From NCBI RefSeq assembly GCF_004364315.1, contig NZ_SOBR01000003.1, positions 372,001 to 436,000 on the forward strand: a DNA stretch of 64,000 nucleotides, written 5' to 3'. Both the position numbers and the translations under genes were made by a program. Positions 21,157 to 31,118 of the stretch are shown in pieces. This stretch comes from Chromohalobacter marismortui (GTDB lineage Bacteria; Pseudomonadota; Gammaproteobacteria; Pseudomonadales; Halomonadaceae). Position 1 is the first letter of the stretch; each line of letters opens with the position of its first letter. Under the pieces are notes generated by a model that was given only the letters and a program-made list of their open reading frames with translations, was not told the origin of the DNA and did not search any database.

Positions 21157-21585
21157 TTAGAGGTTCAGTTCAAGCGGCTGCTGCGCGGCGTGCGGGTGCT
21201 CGGCACCGGCATACACCTTGAGCTTGGAATACATGGCGCGGCCCAGCGGACCTTTCGGCAGCATACCCTTGACCGCGCTTTCGATGACGCGCTCCGGCGC
21301 GTGATCGATCAACTTCTCGAAGGACATGGAGCGCAGACCGCCCGGATAGCCGGTATGACGGTAGTAATTCTTGGCTTGCGCCTTGTTGCCGGTGACACGC
21401 ACCTTTTCGGCGTTGACGACGACGATGTAGTCGCCGGTATCGACGTGAGGGGTGTACTCCGGCTTGTGCTTGCCACGCAAGCGGCGAGAGATTTCGGTGG
21501 CCAGGCGGCCGAGCGTCTTGTCAGTCGCATCGACGACATACCAGTCGCGTGTGACGGACTGTGGCTTAGCACTGAACGTCTTCAT
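21157..21585 (-). CDS. rplM: 50S ribosomal protein L13
   Basis: Early-assembling large-subunit protein. ATG 21585 gives the standard 142 residues. The upstream in-frame extension to 21729 is non-conserved and covers the promoter and leader. Signatures include [32 protein letters not shown] and [13 protein letters not shown]. The transcript has a leader of roughly 110 nt with hairpins. In E. coli L13 is reported to repress its own mRNA; a similar arrangement here is inference. Confidence 0.98.
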   Translation of the reverse strand: MKTFSAKPQSVTRDWYVVDATDKTLGRLATEISRRLRGKHKPEYTPHVDTGDYIVVVNAEKVRVTGNKAQAKNYYRHTGYPGGLRSMSFEKLIDHAPERVIESAVKGMLPKGPLGRAMYSKLKVYAGAEHPHAAQQPLELNL

Positions 21586-21605
21586 GGGTGAATCACCAAT
21601 TGCTT

Positions 21606-21695
21606 GTGTGGACGTCACGCGCATTAAGGGCGTGATCAGCCAATCCCTATTTTTCTTGGTTGCCTCGTCCCGCAAGACGGACAACGTTAGAGCGA
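21606..21695 (-). promoter_or_regulatory. Structured 5' leader of rplM-rpsI, candidate L13 autoregulatory site
   Basis: Between the predicted start of transcription and rplM are two potential hairpins. One is TCACGC/GCGTGA (21630-21635 with 21615-21620, perfect 6 bp, 9-nt loop). The other is a longer imperfect stem built from GTTG/CAAC and GTCC/GGAC around 21659-21685. Presence of stems is observed; regulatory function is inference. Confidence 0.35.
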
Positions 21696-21701
21696 GCGCG
21701 C

Positions 21702-21729
21702 ATTGTACATGACGTTTCTCCGACCACAA
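21702..21729 (-). promoter_or_regulatory. Sigma-70 promoter of rplM-rpsI
   Basis: TTGTGG (21729-21724), 16 bases, TACAAT (21707-21702) on the minus strand, about 120 bases before the rplM start. The hexamers and the strongly expressed operon make this a credible promoter. Confidence 0.55.
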
Positions 21730-21757
21730 AGCACGATTTTGCGCTTAACGGCCATCC

Positions 21758-22933
21758 TCACGGCTTGTGCGGCAATGCCAGGTACTCCTTGGATTGCATT
21801 TCCTGCAAGCGAGACAACGTCCGCTCGAATTCGAACTCCAGCTGGCCATGGGTGTAAAGCGATTCGATGGCGACCTCGGCGGAGAGGAGCAGCTTGACAC
21901 CGCGATCGTAGAACTCGTCGACCAGGTTGATGAAACGCCGCGCCAGATCTTCCGTCGCCCCACTCATCTGCGGCACATTGGAAACGAGCACGGTATGGAA
22001 TTCCCGTGACAACTCGATGTAATCGTTCTGACTGCGAGGCCCATCGCAGAGTGTCTCGAACTCGAACCATACGACATCTTCATGTAGCCGACGAGGCTGC
22101 AGGACACGGTGATTGACGTGGATCTCGGCGTCCCTCTCGCCTTCGGCGCCCGCAATGGCATGAAAGCTGTCGTCCAGCGCACGGTCGGCGCTCTCACCCA
22201 GCGGATGATAGAAGATGTTCACTTGCTCCAATGCGCGCAACCGATAATCGACCCCCGAATCGACATTGACCACCTCGCAGTGCCGCTTGAGCAGATCGAT
22301 GGCGGGAATGAAACGGGCACGCTGCAGACCATTCTTGTAGAGGTCGTCGGGCACGATATTGGACGTCGTGACCAGCACCACTCCCTGGGCAAACAACGCC
22401 TCGAGCAGGTTAGCGAGGATCATCGCATCGGTAATGTCCTTGACGAAGAACTCATCGAGACAAATCACCCTGGCTTCGGAGGCAAACTTGGCCGCGATCA
22501 GCGTCAGCGGGTTCTTCTCGCCCTTGTAATGCGTCAACTCATTGTGCACACGCTGCATGAAGCGATGGAAATGCGTGCGCATCTTGTCGGCAAACGGCAG
22601 GGTCTCGTAAAACGTATCCACCAAATAGGTCTTGCCACGCCCTACCCCTCCCCAGAAATACAATCCCAGCACCGCCGGCGGCGCATCGAAGGGAGAGGGG
22701 GCAGACTTCTTGGCAAACAACTTGGCGACCTTGGACTTGAGACCATCGCCACTTGCCGACGGGCCATTCGACGTTTGTCTTGGCGCGCTGACCAACTCGT
22801 CATAGAGCCGTTGCAAGTGCTTGACGGCTTCTTCCTGGCCGGGATCATATTGAAAATCGTCGCGCTGCAAATCCTGACGATATTTTTCCAAGGGCGTGCG
22901 TGCGCCCGCAGACGGCGGCATGGTGGCACTCAT
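21758..22933 (-). CDS. zapE: Cell division protein ZapE (AFG1-like ATPase)
   Basis: P-loop ATPase of the AFG1 family; in E. coli ZapE associates with the FtsZ ring late in division. The 391-residue protein has Walker A GGVGRGKT at 95-102, Walker B ICLDEFFVKD, and family stretches FHRFMQRVHNEL, TTSNIVPDDLYKNGLQR and RRFINLVDEFYD. A low-complexity Ser/Gly/Lys insert occurs around 52-80, just before the ATPase core. It is divergent from zapG. A TATAAT box lies at 22978-22973 about 40 bases upstream, with no good -35 element. Confidence 0.93.
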   Translation of the reverse strand: MSATMPPSAGARTPLEKYRQDLQRDDFQYDPGQEEAVKHLQRLYDELVSAPRQTSNGPSASGDGLKSKVAKLFAKKSAPSPFDAPPAVLGLYFWGGVGRGKTYLVDTFYETLPFADKMRTHFHRFMQRVHNELTHYKGEKNPLTLIAAKFASEARVICLDEFFVKDITDAMILANLLEALFAQGVVLVTTSNIVPDDLYKNGLQRARFIPAIDLLKRHCEVVNVDSGVDYRLRALEQVNIFYHPLGESADRALDDSFHAIAGAEGERDAEIHVNHRVLQPRRLHEDVVWFEFETLCDGPRSQNDYIELSREFHTVLVSNVPQMSGATEDLARRFINLVDEFYDRGVKLLLSAEVAIESLYTHGQLEFEFERTLSRLQEMQSKEYLALPHKP

Positions 22934-23033
22934 GGGGTCGAACTACACCTCGACTGATCGATGAAAGCTGCCATTATACGCGTCATCACGACGCTTGCAT
23001 GGACTCACGCCGTGTGGCGCAGCCCTTTTGGGT

Positions 23034-23064
23034 TTGACCCGCCGCGCCAAGACATCGATATAAT
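23034..23064 (+). promoter_or_regulatory. Putative promoter of zapG
   Basis: TTGACC (23034-23039) lies 19 bases before a perfect TATAAT (23059-23064). An overlapping GATATA would give 17-base spacing. The start codon is 65 bases downstream. Confidence 0.45.
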
Positions 23065-23128
23065 GGCTCGATACCAATATGCCAACGCATTGCATACCGC
23101 ATGCCCCGTGACGACCAAGGAGAGCATT

Positions 23129-23584
23129 GTGAACGAGAGCAACATCGACTGGATTCTGGCCATCGCGTGCTTTCTGGCGGGCATCGGTATCGGTGCCCTC
23201 GGGTACCACCTGCTGAATGCCAATGTGGCGCGCAATCAGAAGGTGCGACAACGTCTGGCAGAAGCGGAACTGGAGCTCAGTCAAGTGAAGGATGCCCTGA
23301 ACGACCACTTCGCCAAGGCGTCCGATTTGGTCACCAGCATTCAGCGCCAGAGCCATGAGCTCGAACAAGAGCTATCGCAAGGTGCCGACCGCCTCGTCGA
23401 CGATCTGCAGCTCAAACGCCGCTTACACCCCCGCCAGGCGGACGAAGCGCAGGAGAATGAATCCGACCCTCCCCAGATGCCGCGCGATTATGCCGAAGGC
23501 ACGAAAGGCACGCTTTCGGAAGATTATGGCCTCGAGCCACGCAAGCAGCGCGTCACCGAAGAAGAGGCGCCTCCGCGTTACTGA
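23129..23584 (+). CDS. zapG: DUF1043 membrane protein YhcB/ZapG
   Basis: Small inner-membrane protein implicated in envelope growth and division. I chose GTG 23129, preceded by AAGGAG at 7 bases; the upstream open frame is non-conserved. The 151-residue product has a transmembrane helix at about 8-27 (ILAIACFLAGIGIGALGYHLL). A cytoplasmic coiled coil follows (RQRLAEAELELSQVKDALND and onward). The tail is charged and proline-rich, ending EEEAPPRY. The YhcB pattern of an N-terminal helix plus heptads and a conserved DHFAKASDLV stretch is clear. Confidence 0.88.
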   Translation: MNESNIDWILAIACFLAGIGIGALGYHLLNANVARNQKVRQRLAEAELELSQVKDALNDHFAKASDLVTSIQRQSHELEQELSQGADRLVDDLQLKRRLHPRQADEAQENESDPPQMPRDYAEGTKGTLSEDYGLEPRKQRVTEEEAPPRY

Positions 23585-23636
23585 CCTGCTCTCGGGCATC
23601 CGCCCTGCTCGATGCCTCCCCCATCACCCGACACGG

Positions 23637-23672
23637 GCGCCGACCGCTTTCAGAGTGGTCGGCGCTTTTTCT
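23637..23672 (+). terminator. Intrinsic terminator after zapG
   Basis: A perfect 9-base-pair stem GCGCCGACC / GGTCGGCGC (23637-23645 with 23657-23665) followed by TTTTTCTTT. It separates zapG from the convergent Nif3-like gene. Confidence 0.88.
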
Positions 23673-23684
23673 TTCCGGAAACGT

Positions 23685-24443
23685 TCAGGCGGGGTTGTCG
23701 ATATCGACAAAACGGTGCGTGATCGCGAAACGCGACGCCAGCCAATCTCCCAGGGCCCGAACGCCATCGCGCTCGGTGGCGTGATGACCGGCCGCGACGT
23801 AGCTGACGCCCATCTCGCGCGCCATATGGGTCGTGCGCTCCGAGATTTCTCCCGAGACGAACGCATCGACACCCGCCTCGGCCGCCAACGGCAACATATC
23901 CTGAGCCCCACCGGTACACCACGCCACGCGTGCGATCGGCCGAGCATGACCTGCAACGACCAGCGGAGCACGCCCCAACCGGCGCTCGACATGCTCTGCA
24001 AAGGCGTCATGTGCCATCGACGTTGGCATGTCCCCATACCATAAGAGCCCCCGCCCGAGCGCGCCGTCGAGACAGCCTAGCGGCGTGAGGTCGAGACGCT
24101 CAGCAAGCTGCGCGTTGTTGCCCAGGGTCGCATGCGCATCCAACGGCAAATGGTATGCCGCCAGGTTGATGTCATGGGCCATCAACGTCGCCAGGCGACG
24201 GCGCTTCATGCCCGTGATCGCCACCGGTTCATTCTTCCAGAAATAGCCATGATGAACGAGCACGAGGTCGGCGTTCCAGGCCACGGCTTCATCGAGCAGC
24301 GCCTGATTGGCGGTGACGCCACTCAACACGCGTGACACGGAGTCACGCCCCTCCACTTGCAGGCCATTGAGGGTGTAGTCCTTGAAATCGCCGGGCTCCA
24401 GTTCGGACTCGATCGCGGCGATCAGTTCTTGTCGAGCACTCAT
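23685..24443 (-). CDS. Nif3-like dinuclear metal-binding protein (YbgI family)
   Basis: Member of the Nif3/YbgI (GTP cyclohydrolase 1 type 2-like) family, 252 residues. VLVHHGYFWKNEP near 60 supplies the paired histidines. NLAAYHLPLDAH and the C-terminal YVAAGHHATERDG supply further His/Asp/Glu ligands of the two-metal site. The short form, without the extra inserted domain, matches bacterial YbgI. The biochemical role is uncertain. It is divergent from the DegS-like protease across a 102-base gap containing an inverted repeat. The Nif3-algW adjacency is also known to me from pseudomonads. Confidence 0.88.
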   Translation of the reverse strand: MSARQELIAAIESELEPGDFKDYTLNGLQVEGRDSVSRVLSGVTANQALLDEAVAWNADLVLVHHGYFWKNEPVAITGMKRRRLATLMAHDINLAAYHLPLDAHATLGNNAQLAERLDLTPLGCLDGALGRGLLWYGDMPTSMAHDAFAEHVERRLGRAPLVVAGHARPIARVAWCTGGAQDMLPLAAEAGVDAFVSGEISERTTHMAREMGVSYVAAGHHATERDGVRALGDWLASRFAITHRFVDIDNPA

Positions 24444-24473
24444 GCGCGGCTCCAGACAGGCTAGGGATGCAAT

Positions 24474-24496
24474 GTTACACTCGGCGCCATTGTAAC
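24474..24496. repeat. Inverted repeat in the divergent Nif3/degS intergenic region
   Basis: GTTACA (24474-24479) and TGTAAC (24491-24496) form a perfect 6-base dyad with an 11-base spacer, placed between divergent genes. It could be an operator or overlapping -10 elements; nothing in the sequence decides. Confidence 0.3.
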
Positions 24497-24545
24497 GGCT
24501 GCCCGACGGGGCAGCGACTACCCGCTTGCCAACGAGGAATCGTAC

Positions 24546-25820
24546 ATGCGTCGCTCGCTGATGTCGCTTATCTGGCCCATCATCAGTGGCATATTGCTCG
24601 CCATCGTGCTGCTCAACGCCTTCCCCCGGTTGCTAGGCGAGCGCACCACCGACGATGCCGCCGCCCTCATCCCCGATACCGGTGCCGTACGCGCCATCGC
24701 CGAGCATACCGACACTGCCGAACACGCCCCGGAGGTCATCGAAGCGGCACCCTTGAACCGGTCCCAAGGCCCGACGAGCTACGCCAACGCAGTCGATAAA
24801 GCCGCCCCCGCCGTCGTCAACGTTTATTCATCCCGCATCATAGAACGTAGCAATCATCCGTTGATGTCCGACCCCTTCTTCGAGCAATTCTTCGGCAAGG
24901 ACATGCCCCAACGCCAGCGCATGCTATCCAGCCTAGGCTCTGGCGTCATTGTCAGCCCCAAAGGGTATGTACTCACCAACAATCACGTCATTCGCAATGC
25001 CGATGAGATACAGGTCGCCCTCCGCGATGGCCGGGAAACGCTTGCCAAAGTCGTCGGCACCGACCCCGAAAGCGATCTCGCGGTCCTCAAGATTCCGGCC
25101 GAGGACTTGCCCGTCATCAAGCTCAGCGACTCCGAAAAAGTGGCGATTGGCGATGTCGCCTTGGCGATCGGCAACCCCTTCGGCATGGGCCAGACCGTCA
25201 CCATGGGAATCATCAGTGCCACCGGGCGTGATCATCTCGGACTGAATGCCTATGAAGACTTCATTCAAACGGATGCGGCGATCAATCCAGGCAACTCCGG
25301 CGGCGCCCTGGTCAATGCCAAGGGCGCCCTGGTCGGCATCAATACCGCCATTTTCTCACGTTCGGGAGGCTCGCAAGGCATCGGCTTCGCCATTCCCGCC
25401 AACCTGGCCCACAAGGTGCTCAACCAGATCGTCGCGCATGGGCGTGTCATTCGCGGCTGGCTGGGCATCGATGTGCAAGCGATGACACCGACGCTAGCCG
25501 CCTCATTCGGCCTCAAAACGCTCAAAGGGGTGGTCATCGTCAGCGTGGTACCCGGCGGTCCCGGCGACAAGGCCAACTTACAACCCGGCGACATTCTGCT
25601 TTCTCTCGATGGCAAGACCATCGTCGACGCGCGCGAAACCATGGCCGACATTGCAGAAATCTCGCCGGGTACCAAGCTGCCCATCACGATCGTGCGCGGT
25701 GGGAAAAAACAACACGTCACGCTTACCGTGGGAGAACGTCCACAGCCCACTCCTGCGCAGCCGGCGTCATCCGGTAAAAGCACCTCACCTCAGACAGGCG
25801 CCTCACGCAACACACAATAG
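24546..25820 (+). CDS. algW: Periplasmic serine protease, DegS/AlgW type
   Basis: Membrane-anchored trypsin-like protease with one PDZ domain. In related bacteria this type initiates cleavage of the anti-sigma factor RseA/MucA in the sigma-E envelope-stress response. The 424-residue product has an uncleaved N-terminal transmembrane helix at about 7-25. The catalytic triad is His147 (TNNHV), Asp177 (ESDLAV) and Ser251 (GNSGGAL). A single C-terminal PDZ domain at about 305-395 is followed by a Pro/Ser/Thr-rich tail. GAGGA lies 7 bases before ATG. One PDZ and the membrane anchor favour DegS/AlgW over DegP/DegQ. The pseudomonad neighbour hisC is missing downstream. Confidence 0.88.
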   Translation: MRRSLMSLIWPIISGILLAIVLLNAFPRLLGERTTDDAAALIPDTGAVRAIAEHTDTAEHAPEVIEAAPLNRSQGPTSYANAVDKAAPAVVNVYSSRIIERSNHPLMSDPFFEQFFGKDMPQRQRMLSSLGSGVIVSPKGYVLTNNHVIRNADEIQVALRDGRETLAKVVGTDPESDLAVLKIPAEDLPVIKLSDSEKVAIGDVALAIGNPFGMGQTVTMGIISATGRDHLGLNAYEDFIQTDAAINPGNSGGALVNAKGALVGINTAIFSRSGGSQGIGFAIPANLAHKVLNQIVAHGRVIRGWLGIDVQAMTPTLAASFGLKTLKGVVIVSVVPGGPGDKANLQPGDILLSLDGKTIVDARETMADIAEISPGTKLPITIVRGGKKQHVTLTVGERPQPTPAQPASSGKSTSPQTGASRNTQ

Positions 25821-25889
25821 CCCCATCGGATATACCGGCGGGGCAAGTTGAAGACGCAGCTAACCCCGCTCAAAAGCACGCACTCTGAT

Positions 25890-27200
25890 CTATTTCAAAC
25901 GACTTTCCGCCGAACGCGCATGCGCCGTCAACGACTCGCCGCGCGCGAGCACAGACGCCGTGCGTCCCAATGTGGCCGCCCCCTGCGCCGAGCAGTGAAT
26001 CAGCGATGAGCGCTTCTGAAAGTCGTAGACCCCCAAGGGAGAGGAAAAGCGTGCGGTACCCGAGGTCGGCAGGACATGGTTGGGACCGGCACAGTAGTCA
26101 CCCAATGCTTCCGCCGTATAGCGACCCATGAAGATGGCGCCAGCGTGACGTACTCCCGCGGCCATAGACTCGGGATCGCCAACCGACAGTTCGAGATGCT
26201 CGGGCGCAATGCGGTTGACGATCGTCAGCACCTCATCGCGATCGCGACATTGGATCAAGGCCCCGCGTGACGCCAACGACTCGCGAATGATCGCCTCGCG
26301 TTCCATGGTAGGCAGCAAACGCTCGATCGCGGCTTGAACCGCATCCAGGTGGGTCGCGTCCCAGCCCACGAGAATCGCCTGTGCATCCTCATCGTGCTCG
26401 GCCTGCGAAAACAGGTCCAGGGCCAACCATTCGGGATCGGTCTCGCCATCGGTCACCACCAGAATTTCGGAAGGCCCGGCGATCATGTCGATGCCCACTT
26501 GACCGAAAACCGCGCGCTTGGCCGTGGCCACATAGATATTGCCGGGCCCGACCACCTTGTCGACGCGCGGGATGCTCTCGGTGCCATACGCCAGCGCCGC
26601 CACGGCCTGGGCGCCTCCCACGGTAAAGACGTAATCGACACCGGCCAGGTGAGCAGCAGCCAACACGAGCTCATTGAGTACGCCATCCGGCGTGGGCACC
26701 ACCATGACGATTTCACGCACGCCGGCCACGTGCGCGGGAATGGCATTCATCAGCACTGATGAGGGGTAGGCTGCCTTGCCGCCCGGCACATAGATGCCGG
26801 CACGATCCAGCGGCGTGACCTTCTGGCCCAGCACACTGCCATCGGCCTCGGTGTACTGCCAGGACTCAGGTTTCTGGCGCTGATGATAGAGCCGAATGCG
26901 CTCGGCGGCGTGCGTCAGGGCCTCACGCTGCGCGTCCGGCAAGCTCTCGTAGGCCTGCTGCAGCCGCGCTGCACCCAGCGTCAATTCGCCGATGTCGCGC
27001 GCCTGCATGCGATCCAGACGATTGGTGTACTCCACCACCGCGGCGTCGCCTCGCGAGCGCACGGCATCGATGATCTCTTCGACACGCTCGGCTACCTGCT
27101 TGTCGGAGACACCTTCCCACGCCAACAGCGCATCCAGGCGCGTATCGAAATCGGCTTGAGTAGTGCTCAAGCGCGCTACGTTCACGGCATTGTCAGTCAT
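25890..27200 (-). CDS. hisD: Histidinol dehydrogenase
   Basis: NAD- and zinc-dependent enzyme oxidising L-histidinol to histidine in two steps. The 436-residue protein shows [52 protein letters not shown], the Zn-ligand region [12 protein letters not shown], and the catalytic IAPEHLEL with Glu-His. It is followed by a gap and then the convergent protease gene. hisD lies just downstream of hisG, 17 bases away, so the two are co-transcribed. Confidence 0.96.
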   Translation of the reverse strand: MTDNAVNVARLSTTQADFDTRLDALLAWEGVSDKQVAERVEEIIDAVRSRGDAAVVEYTNRLDRMQARDIGELTLGAARLQQAYESLPDAQREALTHAAERIRLYHQRQKPESWQYTEADGSVLGQKVTPLDRAGIYVPGGKAAYPSSVLMNAIPAHVAGVREIVMVVPTPDGVLNELVLAAAHLAGVDYVFTVGGAQAVAALAYGTESIPRVDKVVGPGNIYVATAKRAVFGQVGIDMIAGPSEILVVTDGETDPEWLALDLFSQAEHDEDAQAILVGWDATHLDAVQAAIERLLPTMEREAIIRESLASRGALIQCRDRDEVLTIVNRIAPEHLELSVGDPESMAAGVRHAGAIFMGRYTAEALGDYCAGPNHVLPTSGTARFSSPLGVYDFQKRSSLIHCSAQGAATLGRTASVLARGESLTAHARSAESRLK

Positions 27201-27217
27201 CTTGCCCTCTCGTGTTC

Positions 27218-27871
27218 TTACGCCTGAGTCTCGCCACGCCGCACCGCGACCGCATGGCCTAGACGCTCGATCAATGGCTTGAGCCGATCATGCTTCATGG
27301 TCATCGACGCCTTGTTGACCACCAGTCGTGAGCTGACGTCATCGATCAACTCACGCGGTTCCATGCCATTGGCACGCAGCGTATTGCCAGTATCGACGAT
27401 ATCGACGATCTCGTCGGCCAGATTCATCAAGGGCGCCAGCTCCATGGCGCCATAGAGCTTGATCACTTCGGCCTGGATGCCCTGCTGGGCATAGTATCGA
27501 CGCGCCACATTGACGAACTTGGTGGCCACGCGTCGCCGCGCATGCTTGGGTTGCGCCCCGACGACACCGGCGGTCATCAACTTGCAACGCGATATCTCCA
27601 GATCCAGAGGCTCATACAACCCCTCGGCGCCGTGCTCGAGCAAGGTATCCTTGCCGGCCACACCGACATCGGCGGCACCGAGCTGCACGTACGTGGGTAC
27701 ATCGACCGCGCGGATCACCACGAGCTTGACATCGGGCAGGTTGGTATCGAACAGCAACTTGCGGCTCTTGCCGAAGTCGTCCGCCGGTTCGATGCCTGCA
27801 TCGGCCAACAGCGGGAGCGTTTCTTCCAGTATGCGCCCTTTGGACAGGGCCAGAATCAGTTGCTTTGACAT
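27218..27871 (-). CDS. hisG: ATP phosphoribosyltransferase, short form catalytic subunit
   Basis: First enzyme of histidine synthesis (ATP + PRPP to PR-ATP). ATG 27871 gives 217 residues. This is the short HisG form, which by known family behaviour needs the regulatory subunit HisZ, not encoded in this window. Signatures are [34 protein letters not shown] and the PRPP loop [16 protein letters not shown]. There is no clear ribosome site. It lies 64 bases after murA in the murA-hisG-hisD arrangement. Confidence 0.95.
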   Translation of the reverse strand: MSKQLILALSKGRILEETLPLLADAGIEPADDFGKSRKLLFDTNLPDVKLVVIRAVDVPTYVQLGAADVGVAGKDTLLEHGAEGLYEPLDLEISRCKLMTAGVVGAQPKHARRRVATKFVNVARRYYAQQGIQAEVIKLYGAMELAPLMNLADEIVDIVDTGNTLRANGMEPRELIDDVSSRLVVNKASMTMKHDRLKPLIERLGHAVAVRRGETQA

Positions 27872-27935
27872 GATGTTGGCACGTCTATTGAACTTGGCGT
27901 TCCACCATGGCGGAACGCGAGAATGAAACCGCCAC

Positions 27936-29210
<1,275 letters not shown>

Positions 29211-29465
29211 TTAGACGCCCACGTTTTCAGGAGCTGTCTCCCACTGAGACGGGGTGTAGGTCTTGATGCTGATGGCATGCAAGGCACCACTGGCGATTTC
29301 ATCGGACAACGCCGAATAGATCATCTGTTGACGCTTGACGGGAGACAGGCCGTCAAAGACATCGCCGACGGCGACCACCTGGAAGTTACAGCCCTCACCT
29401 TGAATATAAAACTGGCAATCTTCGATGCGCGATTCGAGTAGGGCCTTGACGTCGCTGGGTTGCAT
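29211..29465 (-). CDS. ibaG: BolA-family protein IbaG (YrbA)
   Basis: Small BolA-like protein of 84 residues, class II BolA fold, which in enterobacteria partners monothiol glutaredoxin and Fe-S metabolism. It contains an invariant-histidine-equivalent region and the core QVVAVGDVFDGLSPVKRQQMIYSALSDEI with the terminal HAISIKTYTPSQW. AGGAG precedes ATG 29465 by 10 bases. Its place between mla and murA is highly conserved. Confidence 0.93.
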   Translation of the reverse strand: MQPSDVKALLESRIEDCQFYIQGEGCNFQVVAVGDVFDGLSPVKRQQMIYSALSDEIASGALHAISIKTYTPSQWETAPENVGV

Positions 29466-29550
29466 GGGGCGCTGACTCCTGTTCTACGGCACGGCACGCA
29501 TAACCTGCGCGGGTGCGTTATCAAGTCGGGATTTCGAACGGGCATGATAA

Positions 29551-29579
29551 AGAAAACGGACGCCGTTGGCGACGTCCGC
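29551..29579 (-). terminator. Intrinsic terminator between mlaB and ibaG
   Basis: Minus-strand stem CGGACG / CGTCCG (29578-29573 with 29562-29557), with additional inner pairing, followed by TTTTCTTT. It would separate the mlaFEDCB transcript from ibaG-murA-hisG-hisD. Confidence 0.65.
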
Positions 29580-29617
29580 TTTGTACACTGGCGCGTTGAG
29601 GGGCACGCCCATGCCTG

Positions 29618-29971
29618 TCATGACGCTCGTGAAGGCGCTCGTGCTTCATGGTCGGGCAGCAAGGGGCCCAACTCCGCCATGGTCGTCAAACGTACCAAGG
29701 GTGGCGACAGCGTCACGTGACGGATATGGATATCATGCGCCTGCGCGCTGCGCAGCCACTCGAGCAGGACACTGAGCACGGCACTGCTGGCGCAATCGAC
29801 ACCGGTCAGGTCAAACTCGACCTCGGTGTCACGCGGCAAGCCTAGCAACCATTCCCGGCCTTTGGCCGCCAGCGAGGCGGCGCTGTCGAAATCCGCTTCG
29901 CCGTCGACTTTCAGTGTCCGCTCATTGCACACTTCGAGTCGGGCGTCGGCGCGTTCGAGCAAGACAGTCAT
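29618..29971 (-). CDS. mlaB: STAS-domain protein MlaB
   Basis: Cytoplasmic STAS-domain subunit that stabilises the MlaF ATPase in the MlaFEDB phospholipid transporter. ATG 29971 overlaps the mlaC stop as ATGA; the longer open frame to 30022 lies inside mlaC. The 117-residue product contains FDLTGVDCASSAVLSVLLEWLRSA, the STAS beta-strand and helix with the conserved Ser region. A basic and acidic tail of about 20 residues extends beyond the domain. E. coli MlaB is about 97 residues, so this tail is extra. Confidence 0.88.
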   Translation of the reverse strand: MTVLLERADARLEVCNERTLKVDGEADFDSAASLAAKGREWLLGLPRDTEVEFDLTGVDCASSAVLSVLLEWLRSAQAHDIHIRHVTLSPPLVRLTTMAELGPLLPDHEARAPSRAS

Positions 29972-30636
29972 TGATCGCTGCCACCAGCCTCGAGCTCGTC
30001 GGTCGCCACTTGAGGTGCCCAACCATCGATGACCGCATCGATGTCGCGATTATTGTCACGCATGGCCTGATCGAACTGATTGCGGAACGTCAGCCCCAGG
30101 TTGATGCCATTGACAATGACATTGATCACACGCCACGCCCCTTCACGCTTGTGTAACGTGTACTCGACCGGGTACACCTCGCCATTGGTAGAAACCACTT
30201 CCATTTTAACGCTGGCCTGGTTTTCGTAACGCCGCTCATCGCTGCCTTCAAGAACGCGTATGTCGCGATAGTCGAACGTCACGAGTCCCTGTGCATAGGT
30301 ATCGATGAGCGTGTCACGGAACACACCCACGAAGCGCGAGCGTTGCTCGGGCGTTGCAATACGGAAGTAACGTCCCATCACGCTAGCGGCGATGTAATGG
30401 AAGTCGGCAACATCGTCGAGGCTCGCGTCGACCAGCGACTCGAGCTCTTCCTCGTGCTTAGCGTAATAATCCTTGCGCCCTTCCAGCTTTTTCATTAACG
30501 CGGCGACGTTATCCTCGATCAGTTGCTGCGGATCCTGCTGGGCCTGCGCCGTCAGCGTAACGCACCACAAGCATGCCAACAGCAATATACAAAGGTACTT
30601 GAAACGCAAGGCTGCGCATTGCTTTGAACCCATCAT
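29968..30636 (-). CDS. mlaC: Periplasmic phospholipid-binding protein MlaC
   Basis: Soluble lipid chaperone shuttling phospholipids between the OmpC-MlaA complex and the inner-membrane Mla transporter. ATG 30636 (ATGATG) is set by AGGAGG 7 bases upstream; the longer frame lies in mlaD. The 222-residue product has a Sec signal peptide (LCILLLACLWCVTLTAQA then Q). The MlaC domain follows, with AASVMGRYFRIATPEQRSRFV and KREGAWRVINVIVNGINLG. The C-terminus is acidic. Confidence 0.92.
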   Translation of the reverse strand: MMGSKQCAALRFKYLCILLLACLWCVTLTAQAQQDPQQLIEDNVAALMKKLEGRKDYYAKHEEELESLVDASLDDVADFHYIAASVMGRYFRIATPEQRSRFVGVFRDTLIDTYAQGLVTFDYRDIRVLEGSDERRYENQASVKMEVVSTNGEVYPVEYTLHKREGAWRVINVIVNGINLGLTFRNQFDQAMRDNNRDIDAVIDGWAPQVATDELEAGGSDQ

Positions 30637-30653
30637 CCTGAAGCCTCCTCGGC

Positions 30654-31118
30654 TCAATTGCCTGACATGTTCGACACGAACTGTTGGATCAATTCTTCCA
30701 GCACCAACGCCTGCTGTGTATCGCGAATAGTATCGCCATCCTTGAGCATGTCGGGGGAGCCCCCCACGCTCAAGCCGACATACTGCTCGCCCAGCAGTCC
30801 CGACGTGAGAATCGATGCCGTGCTGTCCCGCGGAATCTTGCCTTCGAGATTCTCGTCGATCTCCATGGTGACCTGGGCATCGAGCCACTTCGGATCAAGG
30901 CGTATACCACTCACCCGACCGACCGTCACACCGGCCATGGCCACCCGAGAGCCCGACTTGAGCCCTCCCACATTGGCGAAATTGGCCTGCAGCGTGTACG
31001 TATCTTGCGGCATGCCGAAACCGAGGCCGCTGACCCGCAGGCCGAGAAACACCATGCCCAGAATGCCGGCCAGGACGAACAGCCCCACGCCGAGTTCCAT
31101 CATCTTGCTGCGCTTCAT
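30654..31118 (-). CDS. mlaD: MCE-domain protein MlaD
   Basis: Inner-membrane anchored MCE protein forming the hexameric lipid channel on the transporter. The 154-residue product has an N-terminal transmembrane helix (about 8-28, [19 protein letters not shown]). A single MCE domain follows ([29 protein letters not shown]). The C-terminal helix is [16 protein letters not shown]. The start overlaps the mlaE stop (ATGA). Confidence 0.94.
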   Translation of the reverse strand: MKRSKMMELGVGLFVLAGILGMVFLGLRVSGLGFGMPQDTYTLQANFANVGGLKSGSRVAMAGVTVGRVSGIRLDPKWLDAQVTMEIDENLEGKIPRDSTASILTSGLLGEQYVGLSVGGSPDMLKDGDTIRDTQQALVLEELIQQFVSNMSGN

